A stretch of DNA of 64,000 bases, from positions 1 through 64,000 of the forward strand of contig JBFWMD010000001.1 of assembly GCA_050251775.1 (NCBI GenBank), read 5' to 3'. Below the pieces are notes generated by a model that made no database searches, was not told where the DNA came from, and saw only the letters and a program-made list of their open reading frames with translations. This DNA is from Paucidesulfovibrio sp050251775 (GTDB lineage Bacteria; Desulfobacterota; Desulfovibrionia; Desulfovibrionales; Desulfovibrionaceae). A program made the translations under genes and the position numbers. Shown in pieces: positions 59,033-64,000 of this stretch; positions within the stretch are counted from its first letter, which is position 1; every line of letters starts with the position of its first letter.

Positions 59033-60208
59033 CTAGTTTTCCGTGGTTGCGCGGAGTTGTGGTCCGATGGCGTTCAGGATCGCCTCGGTAAAGGCCTCGT
59101 AGCCCGCGCGGTTGAAGTGGTCCCAGTCGCGCGGTCCGTGCAGCAAGGTGTGGGCCGCCTCGCGACTCAGGGCGGGCAGGGTGTCCACGAAGCCGAATCC
59201 ATTCTGTTCGGCAAAGGTCCGGAGGGTTGCGGCCAGGGAATGGCTCAGAACGGTCACATCCTGCTTGGGCGCGGGGGCTTGCAGGCGCTCCGCGCTGACA
59301 AGATCGCCGTCCCAGGAATAGCAGGACAGGGGCGAGGGCACGTAGACGATGAACATCCGCGTGTTGGGAAACTGGTCGCGGATGGTCAGAGCGGCCTGTC
59401 GGAACATGACCAGCCCGCGCTTCAGAACCTGGGGTCCGGCGTCCAGAGGCGGCCCCTGGAGTTTGTCCGGCACGGGCATGATGCCCGAGTCAAGCACGAT
59501 GCGGTTAATGACTCCGGGGGAGCGCAGCGGGTCCGGGTCCACAATTTTGCGGGTCAGGGGGTAGTAGACGCGGTCGCGCAAAAGTCGCAGGATCATATTC
59601 CCGAAGAGCAGGCCGTCGCCGGGTTCGCGCGGAGCGCCGTCCGCATGGCGTTTAATGAGCAATTCCAACATCTCGTGATACTGCTCGGGCGTCTTTGGCT
59701 GGTCGAAGCTTTCCGACCGCATGTGGTCGTCGAGAAAATTCTTGTTGTCGCTGATGTCGTTGCCTTCATAGAAATAGAGCAGCATGACGCCGGGCTGGGG
59801 CAGCTTCAGGCCGATGCGGTTCAGGCGATGGTAAACTTGCAGCGGTTCCAGCACCAGCCCGTCGTAGCTGCTTGCGCCGCTGCGGCCGAAGGTCAGGCAG
59901 TCCACGCCCAGAGCATCGTGGAGCAGATGCGTGGCCTGAAACTTGGAGTTTCGGTCGTATCCATTGCGGATAAACCAGTCCCCTTTGCCCTGGGCATAGG
60001 AGTCACCCGCGATGGCGAGATAGCCGGGCCGGGGCAGCAGACCGGCCTTGGAGGTTTGGCCAAGCACACGGAGTTCTCGCGGCATGAAATGAAAAAGATT
60101 CTGGGGCAGCCGGTCAAGCAGAAAGGGGAAAAAAACAAATTCGACCACCAGGTACACCAGCAGCACGCTGGCCAGGGGCATCAGGAGATTGACGAGCAGT
60201 TTCCGCAT
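59033..60208 (-). CDS. Membrane-anchored SGNH-hydrolase-like protein
   Basis: 391 residues from ATG 60208, with an N-terminal signal anchor (LLVNLLMPLASVLLVYLVVEFVFF). SGNH blocks are present: AIAGDSYAQG (Ser), FGRSGASSYD (Gly), YFYEGNDISD (Asn) and RDWDHFNRAGYEAF (Asp/His). Such proteins add or remove O-acetyl groups on exported glycans. The GTG at 60244 is a weaker alternative start. It heads a minus-strand cluster with the deacetylase-GT4 and GT2 genes. Confidence 0.82.
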   Translation of the reverse strand: MRKLLVNLLMPLASVLLVYLVVEFVFFPFLLDRLPQNLFHFMPRELRVLGQTSKAGLLPRPGYLAIAGDSYAQGKGDWFIRNGYDRNSKFQATHLLHDALGVDCLTFGRSGASSYDGLVLEPLQVYHRLNRIGLKLPQPGVMLLYFYEGNDISDNKNFLDDHMRSESFDQPKTPEQYHEMLELLIKRHADGAPREPGDGLLFGNMILRLLRDRVYYPLTRKIVDPDPLRSPGVINRIVLDSGIMPVPDKLQGPPLDAGPQVLKRGLVMFRQAALTIRDQFPNTRMFIVYVPSPLSCYSWDGDLVSAERLQAPAPKQDVTVLSHSLAATLRTFAEQNGFGFVDTLPALSREAAHTLLHGPRDWDHFNRAGYEAFTEAILNAIGPQLRATTEN

Positions 60209-60481
60209 GATGTTTCCAGTGCAAAAGGACAAGAGGTTCCGCACGGCCGGGGATGCACCCCGGTTTCGTACGCGCGGTCCCTGCGTCGCGATGTCCGGGA
60301 GACGCCACTCAATGAGGGGTCTGCCGAAGGAATCGGCTGGACAGAGAGCGTCAGGGGCCGGGCGGGCAATCGCGAAGCCGGAATCCGGGACGGATTTCTA
60401 GGTAGCAGAAGCCCTGGGCGCGAGCAAGCGGACCATGTATTGATATTGAAATGATTCCCGGTTGCGGATAAGAGAAGGGAC
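60209..60481. other. Divergent gap between the glycan cluster and the FlrC-like regulator
   Basis: 273 bp holding presumed divergent promoters. TTGAAA (60446-60451) before ATAAGA is too close to the start codon to be persuasive. No sigma-54 site was found. Confidence 0.4.
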
Positions 60482-61915
60482 ATGTCCTCAAAGACGATAT
60501 TGTTCGTGGCGGAGCCACAGGCCGTTACCGGCATCTTCCCCACCCTCAAGGAAGCCGGGCTCCAGGCCGGGCTGGCCGACAATCTCAACGGCGCATTGCA
60601 CTTCATCCGCAAGTCCGCGCCCGTTGTGGTCTTTTGTCGTCCGATCCTTCAGGGTTTCACTGCGGAGAAGCTGCTCGCCGAGGCCCAGGCCGATCCGGAT
60701 TTTCCGCCCGTGGTCGTCTTTTCCCGTGGGGGCACGGCGGACGAGGCCCAGCGCTTCCTGGAACTGGGCGCGCGCGACTACTGGCTCGAACCGTTACTCT
60801 ATGAAAAAATCAAGGCCGTGCTGCCTCGTAACCACGACCCCCGGCCCGAACCGGAACCCGCCGAAGCCGCACGGAGGGACACCCCCCGCCGCGAGGCGAC
60901 CCCGCCCGCTGCGGGCGGGGCGAAAAGTTTCCAGATCATCGGCAAGCATCCGGCCTTGCTGCGCGTGCTGGCCCTGGCAAAGCAGGTGGCCCGCTCCAAA
61001 GCCACAGTGCTCATCTCCGGCGAGTCCGGCACGGGCAAGGAGATGTTCGCCCGTTTTCTGCACCACCATTCCGACCGTGCGGAGCGGCCCTTTGTGGCTG
61101 TGAACTGCGCGGCTCTGCCCGAACACCTGCTGGAATCCGAACTCTTCGGCCATGAAAAGGGCGCGTTCACCGGAGCCATCAACCGCAAACTCGGCAAGTT
61201 CGAGCTGGCTTCAAGCGGAACCCTGCTCCTGGACGAAATTACGGAAATGGACCTGGGACTCCAGGCCAAGCTGCTGCGCGTGCTTCAGGAAGGCGAGATC
61301 GACCGCGTGGGCGGCGTGGAAACCGTGAGCGTGGACGTGCGCGTGCTGGCCACCACCAACCGCGACATTGAACAGTCCGTGCGCGAAGGCAAGTTCCGCC
61401 AGGACCTTTTCTACCGGCTGAACGTCATTCCGCTGAAACTGCCCGCCCTGAACGAACGCGGTGAGGATACCCTGTTGCTGGCGGAGTTTTTCGTGGCCAA
61501 ATACTGCGCGGCGTACGGCCTGGGACGGCTGGCCTTTTCCGAGGAAGCCAAGAAGTGGCTCCTGGAATATGACTGGCCCGGCAACGTCCGCGAACTCCAG
61601 AACCTCATGGAACGGGCCGTGCTCCTGGCCGGTTCCGGACCCATCGCCACCTCCCATTTCCTCATCGACCCGGACGCCTGGCAGCCGGAGGATTTCGGAG
61701 AGGCCTCGACCGAAACCGACAACGCCCTGCCCGAGACCGCCGAGGAGGCCGTTTCCGTCATGCCCCTGCACGAAATGGAAAAACGGCTGGTGCTCAAGTC
61801 CCTGAACGAGACCGGCGGCAACCGCACCCAGGCCGCCGACCTGCTCGGCATTTCCGTGCGCACCCTGCGTAACAAAATCAACGAGTATAAGCAGCTCGGC
61901 CTCGACATCCCCTGA
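60482..61915 (+). CDS. Sigma-54-dependent activator with degenerate receiver (FlrC/FlbD-like)
   Basis: 477 residues; ATG 60482 follows AGAAGGGAC. The receiver-like domain (1-115) lacks the acidic pair (ILFVAEPQ) and the phospho-Asp (VVFCRPILQG). The AAA+ domain (about 150-385) is intact: GESGTGKEM, GAFTGA, GTLLLDEITEMD, DWPGNVRELQN. The Fis-type HTH (about 440-475; GGNRTQAADLLGISVRTLRNKI) has the form of flagellar regulators FlbD/FlrC. Activity is probably controlled by a partner or by abundance rather than phosphorylation. Confidence 0.9.
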   Translation: MSSKTILFVAEPQAVTGIFPTLKEAGLQAGLADNLNGALHFIRKSAPVVVFCRPILQGFTAEKLLAEAQADPDFPPVVVFSRGGTADEAQRFLELGARDYWLEPLLYEKIKAVLPRNHDPRPEPEPAEAARRDTPRREATPPAAGGAKSFQIIGKHPALLRVLALAKQVARSKATVLISGESGTGKEMFARFLHHHSDRAERPFVAVNCAALPEHLLESELFGHEKGAFTGAINRKLGKFELASSGTLLLDEITEMDLGLQAKLLRVLQEGEIDRVGGVETVSVDVRVLATTNRDIEQSVREGKFRQDLFYRLNVIPLKLPALNERGEDTLLLAEFFVAKYCAAYGLGRLAFSEEAKKWLLEYDWPGNVRELQNLMERAVLLAGSGPIATSHFLIDPDAWQPEDFGEASTETDNALPETAEEAVSVMPLHEMEKRLVLKSLNETGGNRTQAADLLGISVRTLRNKINEYKQLGLDIP

Positions 61916-62181
61916 CAGCGGGCGGGAATTCCCGTGACTGGCTTTGTCGCCGCGCGCCGAGCAATTCCTCGCGTGCGTTTTGCACGCGTCGGACCGCCCG
62001 CCTGCTCGCGCCTCGCTTGGCGAACTCCGCGAATGCCAATGCCCCACCTGCGAACCCGGTCAGTTCTCCCGCGCGTCGGGGGGATTCCCGTCGGGAAGCG
62101 GTTGGGTCACGTCCTGATTGTGGACCGTATTTGCTTGGCCTGTCATGCCGAGCGGCCCCTGTTTTTCGTGCGAAGCGACAG
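61916..62181. other. Intergenic region at the boundary to the accessory segment
   Basis: 266 bp with no supported gene. A CGGGAATTCCCG palindrome (61923-61934) lies just after the regulator stop; no T-run follows. Composition becomes more mixed from here to the right. Confidence 0.4.
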
Positions 62182-62451
62182 TTATCGTGACTCTTTCGTG
62201 TGCCAGAACCGCAGGATATAGACCGCCTCGCTTTTGGCGAGGGAGCGGACCACATAGCGACCGAACCCGAACTCCCGCGCCTCGTCGATGTCCTCAAGGG
62301 GGCGCCCGATGTGGAACATTTCGGCAAAGCGGCTGATGGCCGATTTGAGGTTCAGTACGGTGGTACGGATCACCTCCGAATCATGACGCGCCAGGAAGTC
62401 GTGCAGCCGTTTCAGATCCTCAACCGACTCCGGAGAGAATCTTATTCGCAT
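62182..62451 (-). CDS. RelE/ParE-family toxin
   Basis: 89 residues from ATG 62451: MRIRFSPESVEDLKRLHDFL at the start and the central GRPLEDIDEAREFGFGRYVVRS and C-terminal AVYILRFWHTKE elements of ParE/RelE proteins. The start codon overlaps the antitoxin stop by ten bases. ParE-type toxins act on gyrase and RelE-type on ribosomal mRNA; which applies here is not decidable. Confidence 0.9.
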   Translation of the reverse strand: MRIRFSPESVEDLKRLHDFLARHDSEVIRTTVLNLKSAISRFAEMFHIGRPLEDIDEAREFGFGRYVVRSLAKSEAVYILRFWHTKESR

Positions 62452-62714
62452 GCAGGGGCATCCGACTCGGTTTCTGATCCCCAACTGTCCAGCCAGGCAA
62501 AGACCGCATCGCCGTCAATGTACCGGCCAGCCTCAATGCTCTCGATGGCCAGCAGGGTCTCGGCGCGGCGCTTCTCCCGCTCCTCGTGCCGATTGATGAA
62601 ATCGACCATGAATTCGCGCAACAAGTGGCTGGAGTTCTTGCCCTGGCTTTTGGCGATGGCTTCAAACTTGTTCTTGAGGGCGGTGTCGACGCGCGCCCGG
62701 ATGGTTTCCTGCAT
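62442..62714 (-). CDS. Ribbon-helix-helix antitoxin
   Basis: 90 residues: N-terminal TIRARVDTALKNKFEAIAKS and GKNSSHLLREFMVDFI form a CopG/ParD-like RHH DNA-binding fold, and the C-terminal IEAGRYIDGDAVFAWLDSWG is the toxin-binding tail typical of ParD-like antitoxins. ATG 62714 follows GCAGGAGGC. It is upstream of the overlapping toxin gene and should autoregulate the pair. Confidence 0.9.
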   Translation of the reverse strand: MQETIRARVDTALKNKFEAIAKSQGKNSSHLLREFMVDFINRHEEREKRRAETLLAIESIEAGRYIDGDAVFAWLDSWGSETESDAPACE

Positions 62715-62818
62715 GCTGCCTCCTGCGTGTGGCTACAATATGCCACGAGGAGGGGCGCTGTTAATCCTATTCCGCTTGCGGTGGTCCGTTCGTGGAAAGC
62801 CAAGCTTTGCCCCCGGCG

Positions 62819-63337
62819 TCAAAGCAGAGAAGCGAGTTTGTTCATTTCTACCGCCGGGATGAAGTATCCTCGACGCCCTTTCGATGTGCATGGCGTTTCG
62901 TTGATGGACTTGCTCAGCCAGTCCAGGTCATCGTCATTTTCCGGTAACCCACCAAGTCGCTGCAGCTGGACTTCCAGACATAAGGCCATGTCGTTTATCG
63001 TACCCAGAACGCTGCGGTTATGAGTCTTGCCGAATGAAAGGGGGCCAAGGGCCAGTAAAACCTTTGCCGCATTGCCTTTTGTTACGCCGAACCGAAGCAG
63101 CTCCCGCTTGAGACATGCCCGGAAAAGGTTCTCAAAATCCTGGAACTCAGACGTGCGTAGGCCGGGCAGAAACACCGCAAAGCGTGTTTCATCGTTGACT
63201 GCCAACACGGACTTGCGACGGTAGAAGCGATACAGGTTGGCGTGCCAGCCGTGGATACCGGCCTGAATCGTATCATCCGTTAGCTGACGGTCTTTAAACT
63301 CCGTGGCGAGCTTTTGAGTACAACCGATATATGCCAC
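62819..63337 (-). CDS. DUF6933-type protein of unknown function
   Basis: 172 residues from GTG 63337. The core GWHANLYRFYRRKSVLAVND (about 30-49) and RFAVFLPGL resemble the W-H-A-N-L-x-R-x2-V-x2-x-N-D pattern of DUF6933 proteins. No ribosome site is obvious. Lower GC than the core genes and location beside a toxin-antitoxin pair suggest a mobile origin. No function is assigned. Confidence 0.72.
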   Translation of the reverse strand: MAYIGCTQKLATEFKDRQLTDDTIQAGIHGWHANLYRFYRRKSVLAVNDETRFAVFLPGLRTSEFQDFENLFRACLKRELLRFGVTKGNAAKVLLALGPLSFGKTHNRSVLGTINDMALCLEVQLQRLGGLPENDDDLDWLSKSINETPCTSKGRRGYFIPAVEMNKLASLL

Positions 63338-63446
63338 TGTTGTCGAGTCTACCTTGGTTTATGGTCAGGCCTGCTAATCGTTGCGATAATAAAAATTAAT
63401 TACTTTAAATGGTTATGTTTTTATCTTACAGCATGTCTTCCTACAT

Positions 63447-64000
63447 TTACTCATTCAGCAACAGCTCGGACATCCCGTCCAGCTTGGCTTTCACAGATTT
63501 CCATTCCGGCATTTGTTCGGTCAGGAGACGGTAGAATCTTGGACTATGGTTGTGCTCCTGTAGGTGGCACAGCTCATGGAGAAGCACGTATTCGATGCAC
63601 TCCCGAGGCGCTTTGACGAGATGGGGATTGAGCGAGAGTATCCCCTTGGGAGAACAGCTACCCCATTGCTTTTTCATCGTCAGCAATCGCCATTCAGGCA
63701 CTCCAGCCAGCCATGGGCTTTGGGCGGCAATGTTCTTCAGTCGCCGGGCGAAGTAGTCCTGTGCCCTTGCTCGATACCAATCCCGTAGCAGTTTGCGAAC
63801 ACGCGCAGGACCAACATCCTCCGCTTCCACCATGAGTTGGCCCCGGTGGAGCTTGACGCAGCCCTTCGCGTTCTCTGAGCGCACCACCTTCAACTGAAAA
63901 CGCCATCCCTGGTAGTAGTGGCTTTCACCGCTGACGTACTCACGCGGCAGGACATACTCACGAAGCTCCCGTGCCTTGACGATATGTTCCATGACCCACC
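63447..64000 (-). CDS. YgjP/SprT-like metallopeptidase domain protein (5' end outside window)
   Basis: The frame stays open to the right edge; an ATG at 63992 is internal because the N-terminal strand domain expected for the family is missing. Visible are YVSGESHYYQGWRF (about 18 from that Met), MKKQWGSCSPKG, and the zinc motif LLHELCHLQEHNHSPRFY (H-E-x2-H). These features define YgjP/DUF45-type M48-like metallopeptidases, often found beside type I restriction genes. Continuation beyond 64000 is inferred. Confidence 0.85.
   Translation of the reverse strand, partial: WVMEHIVKARELREYVLPREYVSGESHYYQGWRFQLKVVRSENAKGCVKLHRGQLMVEAEDVGPARVRKLLRDWYRARAQDYFARRLKNIAAQSPWLAGVPEWRLLTMKKQWGSCSPKGILSLNPHLVKAPRECIEYVLLHELCHLQEHNHSPRFYRLLTEQMPEWKSVKAKLDGMSELLLNE

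Overview
The window is GC-rich bacterial chromosome, densely packed with genes on both strands. It looks like a member of the Desulfovibrionaceae or a close relative (anaerobic, sulfate-reducing Desulfobacterota). Supporting clues are the flavoredoxin-like flavin reductase, a stand-alone GltD-like FeS/FAD oxidoreductase, a nitroreductase fused to a 2[4Fe-4S] ferredoxin, an FeS-type L-serine ammonia-lyase, the short form of ThiC, many multi-sensor histidine kinases and sigma-54 activators, and intergenic hairpin elements of a style I associate with Desulfovibrio genomes. The family assignment is inference from gene content only.

Layout. 1-164 is the 3' end of cysS, followed by stacked hairpins and a low-GC Abi/HEPN gene (547-1257). 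1359-7138 holds a GltD-like oxidoreductase, a MATE exporter, a KefB-type antiporter and a ZIP metal transporter. 7220-16186 is the most striking block. A histidine kinase with a periplasmic CxxCH haem motif and an NtrC-type regulator are divergent from a YeiH-family anion exporter that has a 120-residue insertion and a 59-residue membrane partner. The divergent gap contains a near-consensus sigma-54 promoter and an upstream palindrome. A UspA protein, two small membrane proteins and a pseudokinase-UspA fusion follow on the same strand. 16211-21357 carries a zinc-ribbon protein, an FMN reductase plus ferredoxin-nitroreductase pair, a TrkA/UspA regulator with its CPA2 antiporter, and a small cysteine-rich protein. 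21375-30502 has a hybrid kinase translationally coupled to an ABC-type binding protein, and sdaA flanked by two paralogous orphan kinases. 30544-33786 has an HxlR regulator divergent from a nitroreductase, then a monooxygenase-like protein, a flavoredoxin-like protein and two small membrane proteins.

33870-38594 holds a TPP riboswitch with an attenuator in front of thiC, then uvrA. 38913-40833 is a diguanylate cyclase gene broken by one extra G. 41033-46723 has a PilZ protein, a small cysteine-rich protein, a class II aldolase, an MFS permease, cheD and a glycosyltransferase. 46851-53730 has an AMIN-domain protein, a three-unit Pho-box-like array before pstB-phoU, rpsA overlapping sppA, and a receiver-like/TPR protein. 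53727-60208 (minus strand) is a cell-surface carbohydrate cluster (SGNH hydrolase, deacetylase-GT4 fusion, GT2) ending in a class II photolyase. 60482-61915 is an FlrC-like sigma-54 activator with a degenerate receiver. From 62182 the window becomes accessory: a RHH/ParE toxin-antitoxin pair, a DUF6933-type protein and a truncated YgjP/SprT-like metallopeptidase.

The best candidate for a little-described system is the kinase/regulator - sigma-54 promoter - YeiH exporter - small membrane protein block at 7220-13173, with the stress-protein/pseudokinase genes behind it. A second lead is a 30-bp operator-like motif shared between the hxlR-nitroreductase gap and the FMN reductase promoter 14 kb away.
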